Below are positions 23,652 through 33,375 of a stretch of 64,000 nt of DNA, one piece after another. Every line of letters starts with the position of its first letter. The first letter of the stretch is position 1. Origin of the DNA: Holdemanella biformis DSM 3989 (GTDB lineage Bacteria > Bacillota_I > Bacilli_A > Erysipelotrichales > Erysipelotrichaceae); the NCBI RefSeq assembly GCF_000156655.1, contig NZ_DS996842.1:252641-316640 (forward strand). The letters are read 5' to 3'. The translations under genes were made by a program, and so were the position numbers. The notes beneath the pieces were generated by a model that saw nothing but the letters and a program-made list of their open reading frames with translations, made no database searches and was not told where the DNA came from.

Positions 23652-25742
23652 ATGAAATCAAACGTAGAAGAAATTTTTGGAAGTAAAGTTTTCGATGAAT
23701 CTGTTATGCGAGAAAAACTCGCAAAAGATACTTTCCGCGAATTAGAAAAAACCATTCGCGAAGGTAAACAATTAAATATCAAAATCGCAAATGCGGTAGC
23801 CCACGCCATGAAAGAATGGGCTTTAGAACAAGGTGCAACACACTATACACACTGGTTCCAACCAATGACAGGAGTTACAGCTGAAAAGCATGATGGCTTT
23901 ATTAATCCCGATAAAGATGGCAAAGTCATTATGGAATTTAGTGGTAAAGAATTAATCAAAGGTGAACCTGACGCCTCAAGTTTTCCAAATGGTGGACTAA
24001 GAGCCACATTTGAAGCAAGAGGATATACAGCTTGGGATCCAACAAGCTATGCCTTTATTAAAAATGGCGTACTATGTATTCCAACCGCATTCTGTTCTTA
24101 CTCAGGACATGCCCTAGACAAGAAAACCCCACTACTTAGAAGTATGCAAGCCATTAATAAACAAGCCTTACGTATTGTGAAACTATTTGGCAATGACGAT
24201 GTTCAAACCATTAAAACAACCGTAGGACCTGAACAAGAATATTTCTTAGTTGACCAAAAATATTATGAACAAAGAAAAGACTTGATTTATACAGGACGTA
24301 CACTATTTGGTGCACCATGCCCTAAAGGACAAGAATTGGAAGATCACTATTTTGGAACTATTAAATCGCGTGTACAAGAATTCATGTCGGATTTAAATCA
24401 AGAATTGTGGAAACTTGGCATCTTAGCTAAAACGGAACATAACGAAGTAGCCCCTGCTCAACATGAATTAGCCCCAATTTTTACAACGACAAATATCGCA
24501 ACAGACCATAACCAATTGACGATGGAATTGATTCAAAGAGTTGCCAAAAAGCATGGATTGGTTGCCCTACTTCATGAAAAACCATTTGAAGGCATCAACG
24601 GTAGTGGTAAACACAATAACTTCTCTTTATCTACAGATACAGGAATCAACCTACTAGAACCAGGCGATACACCTCATGAAAACGCTCAATTCTTAGTTTT
24701 CTTAGCTGCCATTATTAAAGCCGTTGATGAACACCAAGACTTATTAAGATTAAGTGTAGCTACTGCAGGAAACGATCACCGATTAGGTGCAAATGAAGCT
24801 CCTCCAGCTATCATCTCCATCTTCTTAGGTGATGAATTAACTGCTGTATTAAAGGCCATTGAAGAAGAGAAGCCATATGATGGAAAAGAAAAAGAATTGA
24901 TGAAGATTGGTGCTACTGTTCTTCCTAAATTCCCTAAAGATTCTACCGATCGTAACCGTACTTCTCCATTCGCATTTACAGGAAATAAATTCGAATTTAG
25001 AATGCCAGGATCAAACGCAAGTATTGCCGGATGCAACATTGTATTAAATACAGTGATTGCGGATGAAATCGAAAAATTTGCGAATATCTTAGAAGCTGCA
25101 GATAATTTTGACACGACATTACACGCATTGATCAAAGATACAATCAAGAACCACAAACGCATTATCTTCAATGGCAATGGCTACGATGATTCTTGGGTTA
25201 AAGAAGCTGAATCGAGAGGTCTATTAAATCTTAAGACAACGCCTGATGCTTTACCATATTTCAAAACAAAAGAAAACATTGAATTATTTGAAAGACAGAA
25301 AGTCTTATCAAAAGAAGAAGTTCAATCTCGTTATGAAATCTTAATGGATGAATATGAAAAACAAATCAACATTGAAGCTTTGACTATGTTAGACATCGCC
25401 AAAAAAGACATTTTACCAGCCGCAAGTAAGTTCTCTAAAGAATTGACAGATACCATCACAAACAAAAAAGCCATTGGCATTGACTTAACATATGAACTTG
25501 AAACAGCTAAAAAGGTCAGTGAATATTTAACCGAAGCTTATCAAGCTTTGATCACATTAGAAAAAGATGTTGAAAAACTACATGAGATCGATGATTTTGA
25601 AAAATCAGCCTTCTATGTAAGAGATTTCATTATCCAAGACATGGCGGCCTTAAGAAAACCTTGTGACAAATTAGAAGTCGTAACATCAAATGAAGATTGG
25701 CCATTCCCAACCTATGGAAAATTATTATTCTCAATTCTATAA
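23652..25742 (+). CDS. glnN: Glutamine synthetase type III (GSIII)
   Basis: Large-type glutamine synthetase that assimilates ammonia into glutamine; 696 residues, normal for GSIII, which forms double hexameric rings. Characteristic stretches are HWFQPMTGVTAEKHDGF, VGPEQEYFLVD, TEHNEVAPAQHELAP (metal site), INGSGKHNNFSLS and NRTSPFAFTGNKFEFRMPGS. The ribosome binding site is AAAGGAGAG. It is the first gene of a rightward nitrogen operon with asnB, gltB and gltD, controlled by a consensus promoter and the leader attenuator described separately. A hairpin at 25744-25762 behind it may trim readthrough into asnB. Confidence 0.95.
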   Translation: MKSNVEEIFGSKVFDESVMREKLAKDTFRELEKTIREGKQLNIKIANAVAHAMKEWALEQGATHYTHWFQPMTGVTAEKHDGFINPDKDGKVIMEFSGKELIKGEPDASSFPNGGLRATFEARGYTAWDPTSYAFIKNGVLCIPTAFCSYSGHALDKKTPLLRSMQAINKQALRIVKLFGNDDVQTIKTTVGPEQEYFLVDQKYYEQRKDLIYTGRTLFGAPCPKGQELEDHYFGTIKSRVQEFMSDLNQELWKLGILAKTEHNEVAPAQHELAPIFTTTNIATDHNQLTMELIQRVAKKHGLVALLHEKPFEGINGSGKHNNFSLSTDTGINLLEPGDTPHENAQFLVFLAAIIKAVDEHQDLLRLSVATAGNDHRLGANEAPPAIISIFLGDELTAVLKAIEEEKPYDGKEKELMKIGATVLPKFPKDSTDRNRTSPFAFTGNKFEFRMPGSNASIAGCNIVLNTVIADEIEKFANILEAADNFDTTLHALIKDTIKNHKRIIFNGNGYDDSWVKEAESRGLLNLKTTPDALPYFKTKENIELFERQKVLSKEEVQSRYEILMDEYEKQINIEALTMLDIAKKDILPAASKFSKELTDTITNKKAIGIDLTYELETAKKVSEYLTEAYQALITLEKDVEKLHEIDDFEKSAFYVRDFIIQDMAALRKPCDKLEVVTSNEDWPFPTYGKLLFSIL

Positions 25743-25743
25743 A

Positions 25744-25762
25744 CCGGCAATTGCCGGCTTTT
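25744..25762 (+). terminator. Hairpin between GSIII and asnB
   Basis: Perfect palindrome CCGGCAATTGCCGG followed by CTTTTCC. It is a strong hairpin but the T run is short, so partial termination or processing is more likely than a full stop, and asnB follows within 25 bases. Confidence 0.5.
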
Positions 25763-25784
25763 CCGTTCTAAGGAGATATTATTT

Positions 25785-27368
25785 ATGTGTACAATTATAG
25801 GATATAAATCATTAAAAATAAGCGAAAACACAATTCATAAAGCATTAGAAAGCACCTATTCTAGAGGACCTGATGATGAAAGAATTCAACAAGTAGGATG
25901 TGGCTATTTAGGCTTTCAAAGACTATCCATTATGGGACTTAGTCCAGAAGGCATGCAGCCATTTGTTAGAAATAACAACCTTGTCGTATGTAATGGTGAA
26001 ATCTATGGCTTTCGAAAATTAAAAGCAGAACTCGAAAAAGATGGCTACACATTTATTTCGCAAAGTGATTGTGAAATTCTTTTACCACTCTATGAAAAAT
26101 ATGGTTTAGACATGTTTAAAAAGCTAGATGCCGAATACGCATGCATTATTTATGATGCCAAGAAAAATGACTTTGTCGCTGCCCGCGACCCCATTGGTAT
26201 TCGTCCCTTGTTCTATGGCTATGATAAAAACCATAATATCGTATTCGCTTCCGAAGCTAAAAATCTTGTTTCAATTGTTGAACAAATCTTTCCCTTCCCT
26301 CCGGGATTCTATTATACCGATGGAAAATTCACTTGTTACTTAGATGTTACTAAAGTGGATAAAGTAATCACTTCAGATCTTGAAACCATCTGTACAAACA
26401 TCCACGATAAATTAGTAGAAGGTGTTAAGAAAAGATTAGATGCCGATGCTCCACTAGGATTCTTATTAAGTGGAGGATTGGATTCAAGTCTAGTATGTGC
26501 CATCAGCCAAAAATTACTAAACAAACCCATCGAAACCTATGCGATTGGAATGGAAGAAGATGCGATTGATTTAAAATACGCCAAAGAAGTCGCTGACTTT
26601 ATTGGTAGCAACCACCATGAAATTATAATTAATAAAGATGATGTTTTACATGCTATTAAACCCGTCATCAAAGCTTTGGCAACCTTTGACATCACCACCA
26701 TTCGCGCCAGCATTGGAATGTATTTAATTTGTAAAGCCATTCATGAACAAAGCGACATTCGCGTATTACTTACCGGAGAAATCAGTGATGAATTATTCGG
26801 CTATAAATATACCGACTTTGCCCCAAGTGCAGATGCATTTCAAGAAGAAAGTGTAAAACGAGTACATGAACTTTATATGTATGATGTATTAAGAGCCGAT
26901 CGTTGTATTTCCACAAACTCCATCGAGGCTCGTGTTCCTTTTGGAGATTTAGACTTTGTCAAATACGTCATGTCCATAGATCCTGAAAAGAAAATGAATA
27001 CATATCATAAAGGAAAATATCTACTTCGTCATGCATTTGAAAAAGATGAAATTCTTCCTTATGACATTTTGATGCGTGAAAAAGCCGCCTTCTCGGATGC
27101 GGTAGGACACTCTTTAAGTGATGACATCAAAGAATATGCCCAAAGCTATTACACAGATGAAGAATTTAAGGAAAAAGTAAAAAAATACAAATACTGTACT
27201 CCATTCACAAAGGAATCCCTATTATATCGAGAGATTTTTGAATCCTACTATCCAAACCAAGCGAGTATGATCAAAGATTTCTGGATGCCAAATAAGAACT
27301 GGGAAGGATGTAACGTCAATGATCCAAGCGCTCGATATTTATCAAACTATGGAGACAGCGGAAAATAG
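25785..27368 (+). CDS. asnB: Asparagine synthase, glutamine-hydrolysing
   Basis: Transfers ammonia from glutamine to aspartate, using ATP, to make asparagine. The N-terminal class II glutaminase domain has Cys2 as nucleophile (MCTIIGYKS), RGPDD and NGEIYGF; the synthetase domain (from about 200) has the PP-loop LLSGGLDSSLVCA (near 226) and TGEISDELFGYKY. The 527-residue length fits the E. coli AsnB type. It lies between GSIII and gltB on the same strand with a 17-base gap to gltB, so glutamine made by GSIII is used by both neighbours. Confidence 0.95.
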   Translation: MCTIIGYKSLKISENTIHKALESTYSRGPDDERIQQVGCGYLGFQRLSIMGLSPEGMQPFVRNNNLVVCNGEIYGFRKLKAELEKDGYTFISQSDCEILLPLYEKYGLDMFKKLDAEYACIIYDAKKNDFVAARDPIGIRPLFYGYDKNHNIVFASEAKNLVSIVEQIFPFPPGFYYTDGKFTCYLDVTKVDKVITSDLETICTNIHDKLVEGVKKRLDADAPLGFLLSGGLDSSLVCAISQKLLNKPIETYAIGMEEDAIDLKYAKEVADFIGSNHHEIIINKDDVLHAIKPVIKALATFDITTIRASIGMYLICKAIHEQSDIRVLLTGEISDELFGYKYTDFAPSADAFQEESVKRVHELYMYDVLRADRCISTNSIEARVPFGDLDFVKYVMSIDPEKKMNTYHKGKYLLRHAFEKDEILPYDILMREKAAFSDAVGHSLSDDIKEYAQSYYTDEEFKEKVKKYKYCTPFTKESLLYREIFESYYPNQASMIKDFWMPNKNWEGCNVNDPSARYLSNYGDSGK

Positions 27369-27385
27369 GAAGGATTGTGTAAACT

Positions 27386-30300
27386 ATGAATTTTGAAATT
27401 GAACATGATGCCTGCGGTATTGGTACCGTAGTCCAAATCGATGGCAAACAAAGCTATGACGTTGTCGATAAGGCATTACACATTGTAGAAAAATTAGAAC
27501 ATAGAGCCGGTAAAGATGCGAGTGGTAAAGTGGGGGATGGTGTTGGAATCTTACTTCAAATTAGTGATGATTTTTTTAGAAAAACATTAAAAAAAGAAAA
27601 TATTAAACTTCCAGAATACTATGGAGTGGGTATGTTTTTCTTGCCAAGAAACAAACTTTTATTAAATCAACATAAAAAGATATTTGAAAAATTTGTAGAA
27701 CAAGAAGGTTGCAAATTTATCACATGGCGAAAAGTTCCTTGTAACGAATCTATCTTAGGTCAAAAGACCAAGGACTGCATGCCAAATATCTATCAAGCTT
27801 TTATTGAAAGACCTCAAAATATTTCGAGTAATGTAGATTTTGACAAAGTCTTATATGTCATTCGTCGTGAATTTGAAAAGAGTTGTAAAGAAACCTATAT
27901 CGCAAGCTTAAGCAGTCGTACTATTGTCTATAAAGGCATGTTTCTAGTATCCCAATTAAGAAACTTTTACCTAGATCTTCAAGATAAAAATTATAAATCT
28001 GCCATTGCGATCGTACACTCTCGTTTCTCTACCAATACCACACCATCTTGGCAAAGAGCGCATCCAAACCGTTTTATTGCGCACAATGGTGAAATCAATA
28101 CCATTCGTGCCAACGTCAATAAGATGTTAGCGCGTGAAGAAAGTATGCACTCTGAATTCTTAGACAAAAATTCAAGTAAGATTCTACCTATCATCAATAC
28201 TTCAGGATCGGATTCTGCCATGCTAGATAATGCCCTTGAGTTTTTAGTTATGAATGGCATGCCACTAGAAAAAGCCGTTATGATCTTAATTCCAGAACCA
28301 TGGAAACACCAAGACATGGACCAAAAGAAAAAAGATTTCTACCACTACTATGCCACAATGATGGAACCATGGGATGGTCCTGCCGCCATTTTATTTAGTG
28401 ATGGTGAAAAAGTCGGAGCTGTCCTTGATCGTAACGGACTAAGACCAAGTCGTTATTATCTAACAAGCGACAACATGTTGATTTTATCAAGTGAAGTCGG
28501 TGTTTTAGATATTGATGAAAAGAAAATCGTAAAAAAATCTAGACTTGAACCAGGCAAAATGTTGCTTGTGGATACAAAGAAAAAAGAATTGATTGAAGAT
28601 TATGATTTAAAGAAAGAATATGCCTCTTCGAATCCATATGGAGAATGGCTAGATACCTATCTATTACACCTTAAAGATTTGCCAGCTCCCGATAAGAAAA
28701 CCCACATCCACTCTCAACATGAAAGAGATATTCTTTATAAGATTTTCGGATATACCTATGAAGATGTAAAAGACATTATTTTACCAATGGCCCGCGTCAA
28801 ACTTGAACCAACAAGTGCGATGGGTACCGATATCCCTTTGGCAATTTATTCCAAAAATCATTTAAGTTTATTCCATTATTTTAAACAACTCTTCGCCCAA
28901 GTAACCAATCCACCAATTGATTCTTTACGTGAAGAAGTTGTTACAGATACAACTATCTATATTGGTAGTGATGGAAACTTATTAAAAGACAAATCCGAAA
29001 ACTGTACAGTCTTAGAGGTTAATAATCCAATCTTAACATCACGTGATATGGATAAGATTCGTCAATTAAATCAGACAGGATTTAAAAACGAAACCATTTC
29101 CCTATTGTTCTATCGTGGTACGTCTTTAAAAGAAGCTTTAGACAACTTATTTATTGAATGTGACAAAGCCTATAGAAATGGTGCAAATATCTTAATTCTT
29201 TCTGATAAAGGTGTAGACGAAGGTCATATGGCTATTCCTAGTCTTTTAGCTGTATCTGCCTTAGAACAACACTTAGTCAAAACCAAAAAGAAAACCGATG
29301 TATCTATCATTGTAGAAAGTGGTGAACCTAGAGATGTTCATCAATTCGCTACATTACTTGGCTATGGGGCAACCGCCATCTATCCATATTTGGCACATGA
29401 ATGCATTGAAGAAATGATTCAATTGAATATGTTAGATAAAGAAGTCAATATTGCGATTGATGATTATAACGAAGCCATTTTAAAAGGCATTGTTAAAATT
29501 GCAGCTAAAATGGGAATCTCTACGCTTCAATCGTATCAAGGAGCCCAAATCTTTGAAGCCATTGGAATTTCAAAAGATGTCATCGATACCTATTTCACAA
29601 ATACCATTAGTGAAGTGGAAGGTATCACTTTAGAAGATATCGAAAAAGATTTGATCTACCATCATGATTGTGCTTATGATCCATTAGGACTTACAACCGA
29701 TACAAGTCTAGATTCCATTGGATTCCATAAGCTAAGAAAGGGAGATGGAAAAGAAGATCACTTATATTCTCCAGAAACGATTGTGAAACTTCAAAGAGCT
29801 ACACAAACCAACGATTATGATTTATTTAAGGAATATTCCAACGAATTAAATTCAAACCGTCAAAAACATCATTTGAGAAGTCAATTGCACTTTAAAAAGA
29901 CAAGAAATTCAAGTCCATTATCGGAAGTGGAAAGTGAATATGAAATCGTAAAACGCTTTAAAACAGGTGCCATGAGTTATGGTTCTATCTCTGAAGAAGC
30001 GCATACTTGCATGGCGATTGCGATGAACCGTTTGGGTGGTAAATCCAATTCGGGCGAAGGTGGTGAAAAACCAGAACGTTTAGGTACAGAAAAGAACTCC
30101 GCTATTAAACAAGTGGCAAGTGGTCGTTTTGGTGTCACCGAAGAATACTTAGTCAGTGCCAAAGAAATTCAAATCAAAATGGCACAAGGCGCAAAACCAG
30201 GTGAAGGTGGACACTTACCAGGCAAAAAAGTCTATCCATGGATTGCAAAAACTCGTTATTCAACGCCAGGCGTATCTTTGATTTCCCCTCCTCCTCACCA

Positions 30301-31843
30301 CGACATCTACTCCATTGAAGACTTAGCTCAATTGATCTACGACTTAAAAAATACCAATCCACAAGCTCGAATCAGTGTCAAATTAGTTAGTGAAGCTGGT
30401 GTTGGTACGATTGCCTCTGGTGTTGCCAAAGCCGGTGCTAGCGTCGTCTTAATTTCTGGCTATGATGGAGGTACAGGGGCGGCTGCACAAAGTAGTATTC
30501 ACCATGCAGGTCTTCCTTGGGAATTAGGTTTAGCCCAAGCCCACCAAAACTTAGTGGAAAATGGCTTAAGAAGTCGTGTTTTAATTGAAACCGACGGAAA
30601 ATTAATGACCGGAAAAGATGTAGCCATTGCCTGCTTATTAGGCGCTGAAGAATTTGGCTTTGCGACTGCACCACTTGTTACTATGGGATGTATGATGATG
30701 CGTGTATGTAATCTAGATACTTGTCCATTTGGTGTGGCAACACAAAACCAAAAATTAAGAAAACGTTTTAAAGGAAAACCGGAATATGTCATGAATTTCA
30801 TGTTGTTTATTGCCCGTGAATTAAGAGAAATTATGGCTGACCTTGGCTATCACACAATCGATGAAATGGTTGGTCATACAGATAATCTTGAGGTTGATGA
30901 AGATGCGAATATGGATTACTCAAACATTTTAATGACTCCACACAACATTCATTATGAACCTAAAGATACATATAACTTTGAACTTGAAAAAACGGTGGAT
31001 ATGAAGACATTACTTCCTAAGTTTGAACCTTACTTCAACGAAAAAAAGCCTCATTCTGAAACAATCTCAATTTCAAGTACGGATCGTACCGTAGGAACTA
31101 TTTTATCCAATGCCGTCACTAAACAATTTAATAACACATTAGAAGATGATACATATACAGTCCATTGTAATGGTGGAGCTGGACAATCTTTTGGTGCCTT
31201 TGCACAAAAAGGAATCACTTTAGATGTTCATGGCGATGCCAATGACTACTTTGGTAAGGGCTTGTCTGGTGGTAAATTGATTATTCAACCTAAAGAAGAA
31301 GCGACTTTTAAGCCAAATGAAAATGTCATTATTGGAAATGTTGCCTTATATGGTGCTACAAGTGGTGAAGCCTATATTCGTGGTATGGCTGGTGAGCGTT
31401 TTGCGGTTCGTAATTCAGGTGCAAGTGCGGTTGTAGAAGGTGTTGGAGATCATGGACTTGAATATATGACAGGTGGTACTGTCGTCATTTTAGGTCAAAC
31501 TGGTAAAAACTTAGCTGCCGGTATGTCTGGTGGTGTTGCATATGTATATGATCCGAATCATGATCTATATATGCGTTTAAATAAACAGTTAGTCAATACA
31601 TATGAAGTAAGTGGAAAAGCGGATAAAGAAGTATTAGAAGAGCTTTTAAACAAGCATTATACATATACAGATTCAGATGTAGCTAAAAAGATTCTTTCAA
31701 ATCTAGATAAAGAATTATCAAACTTTAAAAAGATCGTTCCTAAGGATTATGAAAAGATCACAACATTGATTCAAGAACTTCAGGCAAAAGGCTATCACGA
31801 AGATGAAGCCAGTCTTATGGCTTTTGAACAAGTACACGCATAG
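27386..31843 (+). CDS. gltB: Glutamate synthase large subunit
   Basis: Large (alpha) subunit of glutamate synthase, 1485 residues, producing glutamate from glutamine and 2-oxoglutarate. Order: class II glutaminase with Cys10 exposed after removal of nine residues (MNFEIEHDA, then CGIGTV); a central domain (about 430-720); FMN-binding synthase domain with GAMSYGSISEEAH, NSGEGGEKPER and GYDGGTGAAAQSS; a 3Fe-4S cluster motif CMMMRVCNLDTCPFGVA (near 1102-1118); and the C-terminal GXGXG beta-helix (GLSGGKLIIQ, AAGMSGGVAYVYD). Intact. It pairs with GltD, encoded 17 bases downstream. Confidence 0.97.
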   Translation: MNFEIEHDACGIGTVVQIDGKQSYDVVDKALHIVEKLEHRAGKDASGKVGDGVGILLQISDDFFRKTLKKENIKLPEYYGVGMFFLPRNKLLLNQHKKIFEKFVEQEGCKFITWRKVPCNESILGQKTKDCMPNIYQAFIERPQNISSNVDFDKVLYVIRREFEKSCKETYIASLSSRTIVYKGMFLVSQLRNFYLDLQDKNYKSAIAIVHSRFSTNTTPSWQRAHPNRFIAHNGEINTIRANVNKMLAREESMHSEFLDKNSSKILPIINTSGSDSAMLDNALEFLVMNGMPLEKAVMILIPEPWKHQDMDQKKKDFYHYYATMMEPWDGPAAILFSDGEKVGAVLDRNGLRPSRYYLTSDNMLILSSEVGVLDIDEKKIVKKSRLEPGKMLLVDTKKKELIEDYDLKKEYASSNPYGEWLDTYLLHLKDLPAPDKKTHIHSQHERDILYKIFGYTYEDVKDIILPMARVKLEPTSAMGTDIPLAIYSKNHLSLFHYFKQLFAQVTNPPIDSLREEVVTDTTIYIGSDGNLLKDKSENCTVLEVNNPILTSRDMDKIRQLNQTGFKNETISLLFYRGTSLKEALDNLFIECDKAYRNGANILILSDKGVDEGHMAIPSLLAVSALEQHLVKTKKKTDVSIIVESGEPRDVHQFATLLGYGATAIYPYLAHECIEEMIQLNMLDKEVNIAIDDYNEAILKGIVKIAAKMGISTLQSYQGAQIFEAIGISKDVIDTYFTNTISEVEGITLEDIEKDLIYHHDCAYDPLGLTTDTSLDSIGFHKLRKGDGKEDHLYSPETIVKLQRATQTNDYDLFKEYSNELNSNRQKHHLRSQLHFKKTRNSSPLSEVESEYEIVKRFKTGAMSYGSISEEAHTCMAIAMNRLGGKSNSGEGGEKPERLGTEKNSAIKQVASGRFGVTEEYLVSAKEIQIKMAQGAKPGEGGHLPGKKVYPWIAKTRYSTPGVSLISPPPHHDIYSIEDLAQLIYDLKNTNPQARISVKLVSEAGVGTIASGVAKAGASVVLISGYDGGTGAAAQSSIHHAGLPWELGLAQAHQNLVENGLRSRVLIETDGKLMTGKDVAIACLLGAEEFGFATAPLVTMGCMMMRVCNLDTCPFGVATQNQKLRKRFKGKPEYVMNFMLFIARELREIMADLGYHTIDEMVGHTDNLEVDEDANMDYSNILMTPHNIHYEPKDTYNFELEKTVDMKTLLPKFEPYFNEKKPHSETISISSTDRTVGTILSNAVTKQFNNTLEDDTYTVHCNGGAGQSFGAFAQKGITLDVHGDANDYFGKGLSGGKLIIQPKEEATFKPNENVIIGNVALYGATSGEAYIRGMAGERFAVRNSGASAVVEGVGDHGLEYMTGGTVVILGQTGKNLAAGMSGGVAYVYDPNHDLYMRLNKQLVNTYEVSGKADKEVLEELLNKHYTYTDSDVAKKILSNLDKELSNFKKIVPKDYEKITTLIQELQAKGYHEDEASLMAFEQVHA

Positions 31844-31859
31844 GAAAGGATGAAGGATT

Positions 31860-33314
31860 ATGGGAAAACCAACAGGATTTTTAGATTACAAACGACAAGA
31901 AAATGAAGCGATTGAGCCACTTAGTCGAATCACAAATTTTAATGAATTTCATCCTTTTTTAGATGAAGAAACACGACGCAAACAAGGTGCACGCTGCATG
32001 AATTGTGGCGTTCCCTTTTGTCAGTCCGCTATCAAATTAAAAAACATGGTCACGGGTTGTCCTTTACACAACTTGATTCCGGAATGGAATGATGAAATCT
32101 ATAATGGCAATGATAAACGTGCTTTATCAAGATTATTGAAAACCAATCCATTTCCTGAATTTACAGGTCGTGTATGCCCTGCTCTTTGTGAGAAGGCATG
32201 TTTAAATGGTTTAGATCAAGATCCAGTCACAATTAAAGAAAATGAATTGTATACGATTGAAACGGCCTATACTAACAATTGGATGAAAGCTTTTATTCCT
32301 AGTGTTCGCTCCGATAAAAAAGTAGCCATCATTGGTTCAGGACCTGCAGGTTTAGCTTTGGCTCATGATTTGAATCGTAGAGGACATGCTGTTACAGTCT
32401 TTGAAAAAGAAGATCGTCTTGGTGGTTTATTGATGTATGGTATTCCGAATATGAAACTGGAAAAGAAAGTGATTCAAAGAAGATTAGACATACTTACCGA
32501 AGAAGGAATCGTTTTTAAAACCAATGTCAATGTTGGAAAAGACATCACAAAAAAAGAATTGGAAAAAGAATATGATGCGATCATCTTTGCGACTGGATCC
32601 AAAAAAGCACGAGATTTACATGTAAAGAATCGTGATTGTACAGGCATTTATTTTGCGGTGGACTATCTTACAAAGGCAACGAAACATTTGTTGGATAATA
32701 CCGAAGAAATCTCTGCCAAATATAAACATGTTGTGATTGTTGGTGGTGGTGATACGGGAAATGATTGTGTTGGAACAAGTATTCGTCAGGGGTGTGCAAG
32801 TGTAGTTCAAATTGAAATGATGCCAAAAAGCCCAGATGAAAGACTTGAAAGTAATCCATGGCCCGAATGGCCTAAGATCTGTAAAACAGATTATGGTCAA
32901 GAAGAAGCAATAGCTGTCTTTAAAAAGGATCCTCGTATTTATGAAACAACTATTAAAGAATGTATATTAGATGACAAGAAAAATCTAAAACAGATCAAAA
33001 CGGTAAAAGTACGCTTCAACAATGGAAAGCTTGAAGAAGTGAAAGGTACAGAACAAATCTTGGATTGCGATTTATTATTGATTGCGGCTGGTTTTATTGG
33101 TGTTGAAGATGATTTAAAGAAGAGTTTTAAATTGGAAACAACACAGAGAAATACGATTGTGACACAACCAAATTCTTTTCAAGTCAAAGACAAATACTTT
33201 ACGGCTGGAGATTGTCATAGAGGTCAGTCTTTGGTTGTTTGGGCAATCCATGAAGGTAAAGAGTGTGCTAAAGAAGTGGATGCGTATTTAATGGGTTATA
33301 CAAATATGGAATAA
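31860..33314 (+). CDS. gltD: Glutamate synthase small subunit
   Basis: Small (beta) subunit of glutamate synthase, 484 residues, which passes electrons from NAD(P)H through FAD and 4Fe-4S clusters to GltB. The N-terminal cysteine-rich part has CMNCGVPFCQ (near 46-55) and CPALCEKACLNG (near 102-113) for two 4Fe-4S clusters; the FAD site is AIIGSGPAGLALAHDLNRRG (near 155), and the NAD(P)H site is VVIVGGGDTGNDCVGT. Last gene of the nitrogen operon. A recognisable terminator directly after it was not seen. Confidence 0.97.
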   Translation: MGKPTGFLDYKRQENEAIEPLSRITNFNEFHPFLDEETRRKQGARCMNCGVPFCQSAIKLKNMVTGCPLHNLIPEWNDEIYNGNDKRALSRLLKTNPFPEFTGRVCPALCEKACLNGLDQDPVTIKENELYTIETAYTNNWMKAFIPSVRSDKKVAIIGSGPAGLALAHDLNRRGHAVTVFEKEDRLGGLLMYGIPNMKLEKKVIQRRLDILTEEGIVFKTNVNVGKDITKKELEKEYDAIIFATGSKKARDLHVKNRDCTGIYFAVDYLTKATKHLLDNTEEISAKYKHVVIVGGGDTGNDCVGTSIRQGCASVVQIEMMPKSPDERLESNPWPEWPKICKTDYGQEEAIAVFKKDPRIYETTIKECILDDKKNLKQIKTVKVRFNNGKLEEVKGTEQILDCDLLLIAAGFIGVEDDLKKSFKLETTQRNTIVTQPNSFQVKDKYFTAGDCHRGQSLVVWAIHEGKECAKEVDAYLMGYTNME

Positions 33315-33375
33315 TTTAAACTTGTTTTAAGCTTGTTAATATATCCTTGTATTGTAAACAAGGAGGTATAAGGAC

